The position numbers were made by a program, and so were the translations under genes. A DNA stretch of 64,000 nt. Source: Streptomyces sp. ITFR-16 (lineage in GTDB: Bacteria; Actinomycetota; Actinomycetes; Streptomycetales; Streptomycetaceae). The first letter of the stretch is position 1, and each line of letters begins with the position of its first letter. Location: contig NZ_CP134609.1 in the NCBI RefSeq assembly GCF_031844705.1, positions 5,146,001 to 5,210,000 of the forward strand, given 5' to 3'. This document shows positions 26,444-36,000 of the stretch, piece after piece. The notes under the pieces were generated by a model. It was not told the DNA's origin. It saw nothing but the letters and a program-made list of their open reading frames with translations, and ran no database searches.

Positions 26444-27148
26444 TCAGCGGGTCGGCGCGGACCGCCGGTGATCACTCGTGATCACCGGACGGAGGCACTG
26501 CAGATCCCTCTCGTAGACGTCCCCCAGAAGATCGGTCACCTGGACCCTGACATCCAGCACGGAGAGGCGTTCGTGGGCCCGGGGGCCGAGAGCCAGCAGC
26601 TCCATCCCCTCTCTGCCGGTGTTGGTCATCGGTACAGCTGCGCCGCGGCCCAGATGCAGCAGGAAGTAGTCCTGGTCCCGGTCGAGCCCCAGCGAGGTCA
26701 GGGCGTCGATGGTGGTGCGCCAGGAAACCCATCCGGCCGGGAGGGCGGGGTTATCCGGACACGCGGGGGACGCCTGTATCCGGTAGGCGACCGACTGGAC
26801 CACGGATCTGCCGCCCCCCGCGTTGATGAGGAAGACCGTGCGCAACGAGTCGCCGATCTCGTTGCTGCGTCCCTTGCGCGCGGACCAGCTCAGGGTGGGC
26901 TGCATGGTCTGCGAGAGCTGGGTGCGGGTCAGGATGATGCCGGCCAGCAGGGCGACCACGGCTGCGCAGGTCGAGGCGTCGAGTACCGAAAGGCGCCACG
27001 GCCAGTCGTCGCGGACGCCGGAATTCAGGTTCGACTTGACGACCTCCCAGGACAAATTGACCAAGGCGAAGACGAGTAGCGCCCTGGGCCACCGCAAGGT
27101 CTTGCCGCTCGTCGAGATCCGTCTCTGCTCCCACTGTGGCTCTTCCAC
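26444..27148 (-). CDS. Hypothetical membrane protein
   Basis: A 234-aa protein with two membrane helices near ALLVFALVNLSWEVVKSNL and STCAAVVALLAGIILTRTQL, then a cytoplasmic or periplasmic beta-rich domain (about residues 80-225) without a recognised family. GTG 27148 is preferred since GGGAGGG precedes it; ATG 27187 would add 13 residues. It is divergent from a GNAT gene; function unknown. Confidence 0.6.
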   Translation of the reverse strand: MEEPQWEQRRISTSGKTLRWPRALLVFALVNLSWEVVKSNLNSGVRDDWPWRLSVLDASTCAAVVALLAGIILTRTQLSQTMQPTLSWSARKGRSNEIGDSLRTVFLINAGGGRSVVQSVAYRIQASPACPDNPALPAGWVSWRTTIDALTSLGLDRDQDYFLLHLGRGAAVPMTNTGREGMELLALGPRAHERLSVLDVRVQVTDLLGDVYERDLQCLRPVITSDHRRSAPTR

Positions 27149-27225
27149 TCGCCCTCCCGCGCCTCTGTGCACCAGTGGTCTCACCATGCAGCGTGCGGGG
27201 TTGGGTAGCAACAGGGCCCAATATT

Positions 27226-27249
27226 GCGGTAGTTGTGGGCAACTACCGC
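27226..27249. promoter_or_regulatory. Perfect inverted repeat before the GNAT gene
   Basis: GCGGTAGTT (27226-27234) and AACTACCGC (27241-27249) form a perfect 9-bp stem with a 6-base loop, 19 bases upstream of the GNAT start. It lies between divergent genes and could be an operator or a leader hairpin. Confidence 0.5.
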
Positions 27250-27268
27250 GAGACGACCGGAGACCTCG

Positions 27269-27766
27269 ATGACCGCCACCGCTGTCACCATCCGCCCGGC
27301 CGTCAGGGAGGACGTCCCCGCCGTGGCTGGCCTCATCGAGGAGATCGAGAGGTTCTACGGCGCGACCGACATCGAGCGGGTCGCCGTGCGCCGCGCCCAG
27401 ACGGAGCAGGCGCTCTTCGGCGCGCCGCCCCTGGCCCACGCGCTCGTGGCCGAGACGGAGGACGGCGACATCGCCGGCCTGGCCGCGTACTCGTTCCTCT
27501 GGCCGGCGACGAACGCCACGCACTCCCTCTTCCTGAAGGAGCTCTATGTGAGGGAGCCACTGCGCCAACAGGGCGTCGGCGCAAGGCTGATGGCGGAGCT
27601 CCGCGCCATCGCCGCCGCCCGCCCCGGATGCAGCCGCATGGAATGGATGACGGACAGCACGAACCCCTCCGCGCGCCGCTTCTACAAGTCCCTGGGCTTC
27701 GCCGAGTACGAGGGGAAGATCATCTACCGCATCACCCCGTCCTCCCCGGCCACACGGCCGGAGTAG
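27269..27766 (+). CDS. GNAT family N-acetyltransferase
   Basis: A 165-aa acetyltransferase. The fold begins TIRPAVREDVPAVAGLI; the acetyl-CoA loop is LRQQGVGARLMAELRAIAA near residues 96-114 (Q/RxxGxG/A pattern), and the C-terminal NPSARRFYKSLGF block is typical. The substrate may be an amine such as a polyamine or a protein N-terminus, but this is not determined. ATG 27269 lacks a clear ribosome binding site. Confidence 0.88.
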   Translation: MTATAVTIRPAVREDVPAVAGLIEEIERFYGATDIERVAVRRAQTEQALFGAPPLAHALVAETEDGDIAGLAAYSFLWPATNATHSLFLKELYVREPLRQQGVGARLMAELRAIAAARPGCSRMEWMTDSTNPSARRFYKSLGFAEYEGKIIYRITPSSPATRPE

Positions 27767-27777
27767 GCACTACCTCG

Positions 27778-28719
27778 TCAGGGGACGAGGACCAGCCGCC
27801 CGCGCAGACCGCCCTCGGCCAGCAGACGGTGCGCCCGGCCTGCCTCGTGGAGGGGCAGGGTGCCGGCGACGCGCGGGGTGAGCGCGCCGGTGCCGGCCAG
27901 CGAGGAGAGCCCGGCGAGGGCATGCGCGTCGGCGGCGATCCACTGCTCTCGCACGGTGATCCCGCGAAGAGGTACGGGTGCGGCGCCCCCGACGACGGAG
28001 ACGAACGCGCCGCGACTGCGTACGGCCCCGAGCGCCGCCAGCCCCACCGCGGCGGCGTCCAGGGCCGCGTCCACGCCGCCGGGGACCAGATCCCGTACGG
28101 CCTCGGCGAGACCGGGACCGGCCGACCGCGGCACGAACCACCGGGCTCCGGCACCGCGGACGTACGCCTCGTCCGCGTCCGCCGCACACGCCACGACCCG
28201 CAGCCCGCGCAGAACGGCCAACTCCACCGCGAAGCCGCCCACCGCGCCGGCGGCGCCGGTCACGAGCAGGGTCCCGCCCGGCCCCGTACCGAGCAGGTCC
28301 AGGGCCTGGAGAGCGGTGAGCCCATTGAGGGGGAGCGTGGCGGCCTCGACGGGGGACGGCCCGGCGGGGGCGACGGCGACGGCACCGACATCGAGGACGA
28401 CGTACTCGGCGTACGTCCCGAGCGGCAGGTCAAGCCGGTCCCGCACCCCGATCACCCGCTCCCCGGCCACGAACGCGGAGACCCCGGACCCCACTTCATC
28501 GACCACCCCGGCGACGTCCCACCCGATCCCGATGACGTCCCTGGGGGCCATCAGCCCGGCTTCGACCAGGCCCCCGGACCGGGTCGCCGCGTCGACCGGA
28601 TTCACGGCGGCGGCCTCGACCCGGATGCGCACCTGCCCGACCCCGGGGACGGGCACCGGCACCTCCACCACCTCAAGCACTTCCGGCCCACCCACCGCCC
28701 GCACGACAACCGCACGCAT
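27778..28719 (-). CDS. Quinone-oxidoreductase-like medium-chain reductase
   Basis: A 313-aa zinc-free medium-chain dehydrogenase/reductase. It starts MRAVVVRAVGGPEVLEVVE, has the GroES-like fold, then the nucleotide loop VTGAAGAVGGFAVELAVLRG near residues 148-167. No zinc ligands (GHExxG) are present; GIGWDVAGVV replaces them, as in quinone reductases. It likely reduces quinones or enones with NADPH. ATG 28719 follows GAGGAGCAGAGC. It is divergent from an HxlR regulator with large palindromes between. Confidence 0.9.
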   Translation of the reverse strand: MRAVVVRAVGGPEVLEVVEVPVPVPGVGQVRIRVEAAAVNPVDAATRSGGLVEAGLMAPRDVIGIGWDVAGVVDEVGSGVSAFVAGERVIGVRDRLDLPLGTYAEYVVLDVGAVAVAPAGPSPVEAATLPLNGLTALQALDLLGTGPGGTLLVTGAAGAVGGFAVELAVLRGLRVVACAADADEAYVRGAGARWFVPRSAGPGLAEAVRDLVPGGVDAALDAAAVGLAALGAVRSRGAFVSVVGGAAPVPLRGITVREQWIAADAHALAGLSSLAGTGALTPRVAGTLPLHEAGRAHRLLAEGGLRGRLVLVP

Positions 28720-28762
28720 GCTCTGCTCCTCGACTCCTGCTCGGCTCACTCGACGTCGACGA

Positions 28763-28789
28763 CCTTATGGAGAGCTACTCTCCATAAGG
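28763..28789. promoter_or_regulatory. 27-bp perfect palindrome, HxlR operator candidate
   Basis: CCTTATGGAGAG (28763-28774), CTA, then CTCTCCATAAGG (28778-28789): 12-bp arms around a 3-base centre with no mismatch. It lies between the reductase and HxlR genes. Confidence 0.85.
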
Positions 28790-28791
28790 AA

Positions 28792-28813
28792 GTAGGCACT
28801 TCAGGGTGCCTAC
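28792..28813. promoter_or_regulatory. Second palindrome before the HxlR gene
   Basis: GTAGGCAC (28792-28799), TTCAGG, then GTGCCTAC (28806-28813): a perfect 8-bp inverted repeat directly downstream of the 27-bp palindrome and 18 bases before the HxlR ATG. Confidence 0.7.
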
Positions 28814-28831
28814 CGCACGGGAAGGTGAGCC

Positions 28832-29212
28832 ATGACGACGTCATCCGAGGCCCGCGCCGCCTACGACGCGTACCTCGCGGAGTGCCCGGCCCGGCACCTG
28901 CTGGACCGGATCAGCAACAAGTGGGTCAGCCTGATCATCAACGCCCTGTCCGACGGCCCCCAGCGCTACAGCGACCTCGCCCGCACCCTGGTGAGCGTCA
29001 GCCAGAAGATGCTCACCCAAACCCTCCGCACCCTCGAACGCGACGGCCTCCTCACCCGCACCGTCACCCCATCGGTCCCGGTCCGCGTGGACTACACCCT
29101 GACCCCACTGGGCGAGACCCTGATCCCGGTGATGCGAACGATCAAGGCATGGGCGGAAGACAACATGGACGAGGTACTGGCGGCGCGGGGGGCGTACGAC
29201 GGGGTGGGGTGA
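28832..29212 (+). CDS. HxlR family regulator
   Basis: A 126-aa winged-helix regulator. It carries CPARHLLDRISNKWVSLIIN, then SDLARTLVSVSQKMLTQTLR (recognition helix) and the wing LTRTVTPSVPVRVDYTLT, all standard for HxlR. A Cys near residue 18 could be a redox sensor, as in quinone-responsive members, which fits the divergent quinone-reductase gene. ATG 28832 follows GGAAGGTGAGCC. Confidence 0.92.
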   Translation: MTTSSEARAAYDAYLAECPARHLLDRISNKWVSLIINALSDGPQRYSDLARTLVSVSQKMLTQTLRTLERDGLLTRTVTPSVPVRVDYTLTPLGETLIPVMRTIKAWAEDNMDEVLAARGAYDGVG

Positions 29213-29360
29213 GCCGGCACAGCTCACCCCGGGCCGGTGCGGCCGGGCCTGCGCAGCTTCGTGGGTTCACCGAGGTGATGGCGTACGGCATGCCGGTCGG
29301 GGTGGCCGTCACCGGATCCCTCGGGCTGCATGAGGGCGCCTGCGGCGTTCCGCGGAGGTG

Positions 29361-30122
29361 TCAGCAGCGCCGAAGACCGGGTTCGCGCTCCTGGGCCGGG
29401 CCGGCCGACGGGGCCCCTCGTTCGTGCGGGGGCGGGGCGGGCGCCATGGCCGGTACGGCACCGGCTCCGGCCGAGCCGTGGAGCAGTTCGGCCAGGTCAC
29501 GGGGTTGCGCAGGCTCGTCGCTCACGGCTGCCGTCGTGATCCGGTCCAGCCGGAAGCCCCGGCCGGCTCGCCGGGTGCGGCACCAGGCGATGAGGTACCA
29601 GTGGCCGTCGGCGGTGAGGAGTCCGGCCGGTTCCACCGCGCGTTCGCTTGTCCGTCCTGCGGCATCGACGTACGACAGCCGAAGCACCGTGCGGGTGCTG
29701 AGGGCGTATTCGACCGCGGCCCGGATCGTGGAGTCGGCCCGGGACGGCAGGGCGACGATGCGTGCGGCGAGTGCCTGCGCCGCCGTCGAAGCGGGTCCGG
29801 TCATTGAGGCCGTGATCTTCTGGGCTGCCGTACGGGCCGCGTCGGCGAACGGGGTCGAGCTGCCGGCTGCGGCGAGCGCGGCCGCCTCGTCGGCGGCGAA
29901 CCGGATCGGGGGCATGGTCATCTGCGGGTCGATGCACCAGCCCCCGCCCCGCCCGGGCGCTGTGCGCACGGGGACCCCGGCCTCCATCAGCATCTGCAGG
30001 TCGCGCTGCACCGTGCGCGTACTGATCTCGAACCGTGCGGCGAGCGCCGCGACCGTCAGCGGGCGCGGCGCGGCCGCGCGCAACTCCTCGACGAGTGCGT
30101 AGAGCCGGGCCGTACGCTTCAT
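29361..30122 (-). CDS. YafY-like HTH-WYL transcriptional regulator
   Basis: A 253-aa regulator. Residues 1-60 form a DeoR-like winged HTH (TVAALAARFEISTRTVQRDLQML); the C-terminal half holds a WYL domain with RAAVEYALSTRTVLRLSY, and GHWYLIAWCRTRRAGRGFRLD. WYL domains bind nucleotides or nucleic acids as ligands. The tail is Pro/Ala-rich and without homology. It is on the same strand as, and directly downstream of, the esterase gene (16 bases away). Confidence 0.88.
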   Translation of the reverse strand: MKRTARLYALVEELRAAAPRPLTVAALAARFEISTRTVQRDLQMLMEAGVPVRTAPGRGGGWCIDPQMTMPPIRFAADEAAALAAAGSSTPFADAARTAAQKITASMTGPASTAAQALAARIVALPSRADSTIRAAVEYALSTRTVLRLSYVDAAGRTSERAVEPAGLLTADGHWYLIAWCRTRRAGRGFRLDRITTAAVSDEPAQPRDLAELLHGSAGAGAVPAMAPAPPPHERGAPSAGPAQEREPGLRRC

Positions 30123-30138
30123 GGCGTCGACGCTACCC

Positions 30139-31071
30139 TCACGCGGCGGCCAGGAAGCGGCGCTCTCGCTGGTGCTCCCGCTCAGTGATGGTCAAGGGGA
30201 ACAGGGTGAAGCCGTGCATCGCGCCGGCGACGACGCCGAGGCGGACCGGTGCACCCGCGGACTGCCACCGCTGGGCGAGGAAGAGCGAGTCGTCCAGCAG
30301 GGGATCCTCCGAACCGACGACGATCCGTGCGGGCGGCAATCCGGCCAAGTCGGCGAAGAGGGGCGAAACCTCGGGTGTTCGGCGCTCCTCGGCCCCCATG
30401 GCCGGCGTGAACAGGTCGTAACTGCCGCGCAGCGAATCGGTATTGCTCAGCAGGCGCCTGGCGCCGAACAACCGCTGGCTCGGTGTCATCGACAGGTCGT
30501 ACGGCCCGAAGAGCAGGTGGGCCGCCCGGAACGCACCGGTGATCCCGTGCCGGTCGCGAAGGCGCAGCAGCGTCAGGACGCTGAGATGTGCGCCGGCCGA
30601 TTCACCCCCGATCAGGAGCCGTTCCGTACCGAACTCGGCAGCGGCACGACCCACGAGCCACCGGGCCACGGCTTCGCAGTCGTCGGGCCCGGCGGGGAAC
30701 GGATGCTCCGGCGCGAGACGGTACTCGACGCTCACGACGGTCAGCCGCGCCTGCCGGGCCAGGCGCCACAGCCGTTCGTCCTGGCCATCCGCGGAGCCGA
30801 ACGCCCAGCCGCCGCCGTGGATGTGCAGATACACACCGTCGGCATCGCCCGGCACGAACACCCGCACCTTCACCCCGCCCGCAACGACGCGGTCCTGCCC
30901 CTGCGGCAATCTGTCAGGCGGCTCGTCGCCACCGAGCCGGTTACGTCGCAGGACCGCGAGCAGGGATGCGTCCGGCGCGGCACCACGAGCCGGACGACTC
31001 GCGGCGGCGGTCTCGAACTGCTCGTTGAACGCCAGGGTCTCGGCGAGGCAGTCCTCATCGGTGATCGTCAT
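30139..31071 (-). CDS. Alpha/beta hydrolase, HSL-type esterase
   Basis: A 310-aa hormone-sensitive-lipase-like esterase. The oxyanion motif is HIHGGGWAFGS near residues 88-98, nucleophile GESAGAHL near 161, acid in SEDPLLDD near 249, and catalytic His in GAMHGFTLFP near 280. It likely hydrolyses short-chain esters in the cytoplasm. ATG 31071 is the start consistent with family length. The gene precedes the WYL regulator and probably shares its transcript. Confidence 0.92.
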   Translation of the reverse strand: MTITDEDCLAETLAFNEQFETAAASRPARGAAPDASLLAVLRRNRLGGDEPPDRLPQGQDRVVAGGVKVRVFVPGDADGVYLHIHGGGWAFGSADGQDERLWRLARQARLTVVSVEYRLAPEHPFPAGPDDCEAVARWLVGRAAAEFGTERLLIGGESAGAHLSVLTLLRLRDRHGITGAFRAAHLLFGPYDLSMTPSQRLFGARRLLSNTDSLRGSYDLFTPAMGAEERRTPEVSPLFADLAGLPPARIVVGSEDPLLDDSLFLAQRWQSAGAPVRLGVVAGAMHGFTLFPLTITEREHQRERRFLAAA

Positions 31072-31166
31072 GCCGTCGACGGTCGCACCGGGGCGCGACA
31101 ACTGCGTGTCACCCCTTCCGGGTGAACTGTGTCACGGCCTCGGTGAGCGGTCCGATGGCGGTGGCA

Positions 31167-33002
31167 TCACCTCAACGCGTCGTGGAAGAAACCGATCGAC
31201 GGATCCTCCGGCGTCCCGATCAACAGAGCGCGGTCGAGCAGCCCGTTGTTGTGCTCGCAACTGGTCTCGGGCAGCAGGACGCAGGCGTGGCACGCGGCGA
31301 GGTTGATGCCGCCCACGCCGCTTCCCTGGGACTCGATACAGAGCGGGTCGGCCGAACACCACTGGGCCCTGACGAGAGCCGAGCGCAGCGCGGGCTCCAG
31401 CCGGTCCGGCTCTCCCTGGGCGACCAGGCCACCCAGGCTTCCGGCGGAGTCGCTGGTGGCCGTGCAGATGAGGATGCCGGCCATCGACTCGTCCGCGTAC
31501 AAGCGCTCCCGGAGCGAGGCGGCCGGGTATCCACCGTCCAGGCTCCACTCGTTGATCAGAGCGTGGGACAGCGTGTGCAGGAGCACCATGCGGGCGTCGG
31601 CCGGAGAGTCCGGCACGGAGGCGGGGTCCTGGGCGCGGTCCCGGAGCATACGGAGGTGCGCGGCCCGGATCCTGTCCGCGCGGGCGGCGACCGCGGTGCT
31701 GCGCGCCCAGTCGTCTAGGCGCTGCTCGTCCAGACGGAGGAAGACGCCCTCACCCTGGACCTCCATCGCCGGAAGCCAGTTCATGGGAACGGCCGACAGT
31801 GCCGCCTCGTGGACATCGGTGCGCGTCTCGGGTGTGTCGACCCGGGAGAAGGACTTCAGGGCGCGCACCTCCCGCAGGCGCTTCACCAGCATCGGCCCCG
31901 TCACGCCGTACGGGGCCAGCCGGGCGGCCGTCGATCGAGGGGGCTCGCAGACGAACTGGGCCTCGTGGTCCGTCTCGCTCTCCAGGCGCCCGGCGACCAG
32001 GCGTTCGTACTCCTGTTTGCGCAGGGCGACATAGGCGCGGTCGGGTGTCTTGTCGTCGTCGGGGTCGGCTTCCTCGTGATTCTCCGCCTCGAGGAGTTCC
32101 ATGACCTTGTCGACCGAGAACTCGTAGTTCTCCTGCAGCGTCAGGGCCTTCAGATACACCGCGATGGCATCGCGGTTGCCCTGCATCTCGCGAAGAGCAT
32201 CCCAGTGCAGTCCCAGGCGAGCGGCGTGCCCGTCGCTCCACGGCGGGATCGAGAGCGCCGCCTTCACGATGGGTTGCCAGGCGACGGACGAACCGCGTTG
32301 GAGCGTCCGCGGCCTTTCGGAGCAGTGTTCGGCCGGTGCCGCTCCGAGCCAGGGGCGCCGACCGTTGCAGAAGACCTTCAGATCCGAGAGGGCGGTGCGT
32401 CGGAAGGCTCCCTCCATGGAGACCTCGGGGATACCGCAGGTGCAGGAGATGAGGATCGACCGGAGGGACGCGGTCCTGCCGGTGGTGCGCAGCCGCATCT
32501 CACCTCCGCACAGGCCGGTGTCGCCGTCCTGGCGGTTGTTGCGGTGAGCCCACTTCCAGTACGGGAAGTCCTCGATATGGCCCTTGGCGCATGCCATGAC
32601 GAAACGTGAGGGGACCAGCTCCTCGGCGCAGTCGCCGCACTCGTTCTTGCCCGGCGGGGAGTTGAACCGGCTCACGTGCTGAAGGGTGTTGCAGCCGGGG
32701 CAGGAATGCCACAGGGGGAAACGGCGTACGCGGACCCCGTCCTTGCTGGTGTCGTCGGAGGCCGGTGGGAGGCGGAACGATTTGACGCCGAGCACCCGAG
32801 CCAGTCGGTGCTCGAAGATCGTCGGCGCCTCGCCGACGTTCCACGAATCGATGCCGCTCACCATGAACGACTCGTTGTCGACGGCGATGATCGAGCCGAC
32901 ACCGTACGTGGTGATCATCTGCGCGCGGCGTACCGATCCCTTGCGCGGGTAGCTGCGCAAGGGAGCACCGGTCCGGCGGCGTCGGGCGGGGGGCGGGGTC
33001 AT
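31167..33002 (-). CDS. drmB: DrmB-like DUF1998 protein of a DISARM-related system
   Basis: A 611-aa protein. An N-terminal AQMITTYGVGSIIAVDNESF block is followed by a zinc-ribbon-like region: HSCPGCNTLQ near residue 100 with CGDC after it, then MACAKGHIEDFPYWKW. The C-terminus, about residues 440-600, is a DUF1998 domain with LLHTLSHALINEWSLDGGYP, WCSADPLCIES, CHAC and TSCEHNN-type Cys positions. DrmB, a DUF1998 protein, is a core DISARM component that pairs with the DrmA helicase. The ATG overlaps the drmA stop in ATGA. No DrmC follows downstream; the next gene is an unrelated esterase on the same strand. Confidence 0.88.
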   Translation of the reverse strand: MTPPPARRRRTGAPLRSYPRKGSVRRAQMITTYGVGSIIAVDNESFMVSGIDSWNVGEAPTIFEHRLARVLGVKSFRLPPASDDTSKDGVRVRRFPLWHSCPGCNTLQHVSRFNSPPGKNECGDCAEELVPSRFVMACAKGHIEDFPYWKWAHRNNRQDGDTGLCGGEMRLRTTGRTASLRSILISCTCGIPEVSMEGAFRRTALSDLKVFCNGRRPWLGAAPAEHCSERPRTLQRGSSVAWQPIVKAALSIPPWSDGHAARLGLHWDALREMQGNRDAIAVYLKALTLQENYEFSVDKVMELLEAENHEEADPDDDKTPDRAYVALRKQEYERLVAGRLESETDHEAQFVCEPPRSTAARLAPYGVTGPMLVKRLREVRALKSFSRVDTPETRTDVHEAALSAVPMNWLPAMEVQGEGVFLRLDEQRLDDWARSTAVAARADRIRAAHLRMLRDRAQDPASVPDSPADARMVLLHTLSHALINEWSLDGGYPAASLRERLYADESMAGILICTATSDSAGSLGGLVAQGEPDRLEPALRSALVRAQWCSADPLCIESQGSGVGGINLAACHACVLLPETSCEHNNGLLDRALLIGTPEDPSIGFFHDALR

Positions 33003-36000
33003 CGGGATGCCTCCATGAACAGGGCGGACTCGGCGTCGACGTCACGCAGACTCCACAGGGTCGGCCATGCGCCTTCGTCCTCGTTGTCGAACGCACGCAG
33101 GAGGGACGGTGTCTTCGTGCCGCGCTTCGGCTCGTAGAGGAGGCCTCCGCCTGCATCGGCCACCCCGGCCCACCAATCGACGAACTCGTCGAAGGCGTCG
33201 GCTGTGGCGCGGTACTCGTCCGGGTCGACGGATCGGACACGGGCCAGGAGCGCGGTTCGGACGATCTCTTCCAACTCCCCCCGGAAACGGTCGATGTGCC
33301 CCGCACCGTCGTTGGCGCGCGCTGCGGGAATCAGGATCCGCGCGAGTGCGACGATCACGGCATGGAGCCCGCGGTCCCGAGCGCGGGACGAGAAGGGCGT
33401 CACGCTGGTCGATTCGACCTCGCGGTACAGCGCGGAGTGGAAGTGCTGGAAGCTCTCGTAGTGCGAACGGTCGCGTGAACGGGAGGAGTTCAGCATCACG
33501 GCGACCAGGCCGGGATGGCGCCGGCCGACGCGGCTGGTCGCCTGGATGTACTCGGCCGTTGTCTGCGGCTGGCCCATGACCGCCATCAGCCCGAGCCGGT
33601 CCACGTCGACGCCGACGGAGATCATGTTGGTGGCCAGCAGTACATCCACGACATCGGGGTCCGGCAGCCGCTTCTCCACCTGCTTGAGCCGCTTCGGGAC
33701 CTCGCTGGAATTGGCCCGGCTCGTCAGCTCGGTCTGCTCCGACACCTTTCGCTGCGGGCAGTCGTCGCGCGCCGCCAGATAGCCGAGATAGGCGTCGACG
33801 TCGTCATGGACCTGGAGTTCGGCCGCTGCCAGCAGACGGAGGCTGTTGAAGTACCCGACGAGCGTCCAGTAGGCGTCCCGCACATCCTCGGCGATGCCGG
33901 CGCGGGCCGCCCGATGAAGGAGGTTCGCGTAGGTACGGATGAGTAGAGTCGACTGGCTGGTGCTCGGTGTGAGGAGGCCGACGTACTGACGGCTCGCCTT
34001 GCGATCCTTCGGGGTCTCCACGGCGAACCAGGAGTCCCGGGCATCGATGCCCGCCGGCGGGAATTGGGCGACCGTTCGGTCGAAGAGCTTCCGCCCCTGG
34101 TCCGACGCCCGTCGGATCGTGGCCGTCGAGGCAATGACCTTCGGTCTGTCCGCCAGGAGATCAACCGCCGTCTCGTACAGCCCGGTGAGTGTGCCGAGCG
34201 GTCCCGAGATGAGATGCAGCTCGTCCTGGACGATCAGTTCCGGAGGAGGCGTGCCGTCCTCGCGGTCCCGGTTGAAGAGGGCTGCGGTCTGCTCGCGCCA
34301 CGGCATCGCGGCGAACTTGTCGACGGTGGCGATCACCAGGGTCGGTCGGGCGTCGTAGACGGCTTCGTCGACGAGGTGGACCGGCAGCCCGTCACGGAAG
34401 TCGCACCAGGTGTCCGGGCAGCGGACGTACATCCGCCGCGCCTCTTCGTCGACCTCGTACTGATAGGCGTCGAGACGGGTGCCGCACCAGGGGCAGGCGT
34501 GCAGCTGGACGGGGTTCCTCTCCTGGAGCTCCTTCTCCTTCCGCAGTTCGACCAGGCTCTTCTCGGCGTCCGCCAGCCTGTTGGGAGTGGCGGACTGGCC
34601 GACCCACATGCCGATGGAGATCGGCTCCTTACCGAGCGTTTCCCCCGCCCCGAGACGGATGCGCTCCATGGCACAGATCAGGGCGGCCGCCCTTTCGAAC
34701 TGTTGCAGGGTCAGCAACCTCAGGGTGTAGCGCATGAGAACGGTGACACCGGCCCCTCGTTCCTGGAGCCGCATGCGGCGCAGGAAGGTGGTGAAGGCGA
34801 TGAGGCCGAGGTACGCCTCCGTCTTGCCACCACCGGTGGGGAACCACAGCAGATCGGCGACCGCGCGGTCCTTGTGGTTCGGGTCCACGATTCCTTCGAG
34901 GCAGAGCAGCACGAAGGAGATCTGGAACGGGCGCCACCGTCCCCGTGTCTCGTCGGGGGTTCCCTCCCGCCCGCTCCGTACCCATTCGCCCCGGGAACGC
35001 TGCTGAGCCATGGCCCGATTCGCGAGACGGAACGCCTGCATCGCGTCCGAGTTCTCACCGAGCAGTCGGATACCTCGGCGCATCCGACCGAGCGCGGTGC
35101 GGCACTGCTCGATCTGCGCCGACGCGGGTGCTTCGTGCGCGGTTCCGCGGAAGGCGTAGGACTCCGTCTCCTTGCGGTCGATCCACTCGGCATACCCGGC
35201 CATCAGCTCGTTCAGAACCGCCAGGACCTCAACCTCCGGCCGTGTCGCCAGGCCGTGCATCGTGAGGGCGGAGTCGTCGATCTCAGGGTTGGAGTCCGTC
35301 AGCAACACTTCGTGCGCCGGCACGAACTCGGTGCGCACCGTCGAGATCGAGGCGCGTGCGTTGTTCGGGGCGCCGACGGGAGGCGGGGCCCAGTCCCATT
35401 CGGCCGCACAGCCGTGTCCCATGGCGAAGGTGGGCGCGTGGCGGTGGAGCAGTCTGCTCGTCGCGACCTCGGGATCGTCCGTACACCTGTCGGCGGGACG
35501 TTCCACGAAGGCAGGCACTCCGGTCGGCGTCGTGACGGTGAGTCGGGGCTGGTACAGGGCGTACGCGTCCTGGAGTTCCTTCTCGCTCACCCGATGCGTG
35601 TTGATCAGAGTGACCGTGACGGTGACCGTACCGGCGGCCGGGGGGCGTACGAGGATCTCGACGCTCACTCCGTCGTGCAGAGGCTCGGGACGGTAACGGC
35701 TCGGGGCGGTGACGTCCACCGTCACCGGGCGCAGGTCCAGGGCGCGACGACGCCAGTGTTCCTTCTGGTCGGTGGTGCTGCGGGCCTCTGCCCGGCGGGC
35801 GGGGATCGGACGTCCTTCGAGGTCGACAGGCTCGTACACCGCGGCCTCCGTGACCACGACGATGCTCGAGGAGACCGACGGGTCGACCGCGAACGTCAGT
35901 CCCATGGAGGAGGGGCGACGATCACCGGCGAACGGGACCCCGAAGTCCGGCACGGCCTCCTCGATGTCCCCGCGTCCCCTGAGGAGTGGGGCATCGTCCA

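Noticed and set aside
29213..29360. Possible gene fragment after the HxlR gene
   Set aside because: A short frame reads TEVMAYGMPVGVAVTGS but has no start, stop or recognisable family; kept as plain intergenic sequence.
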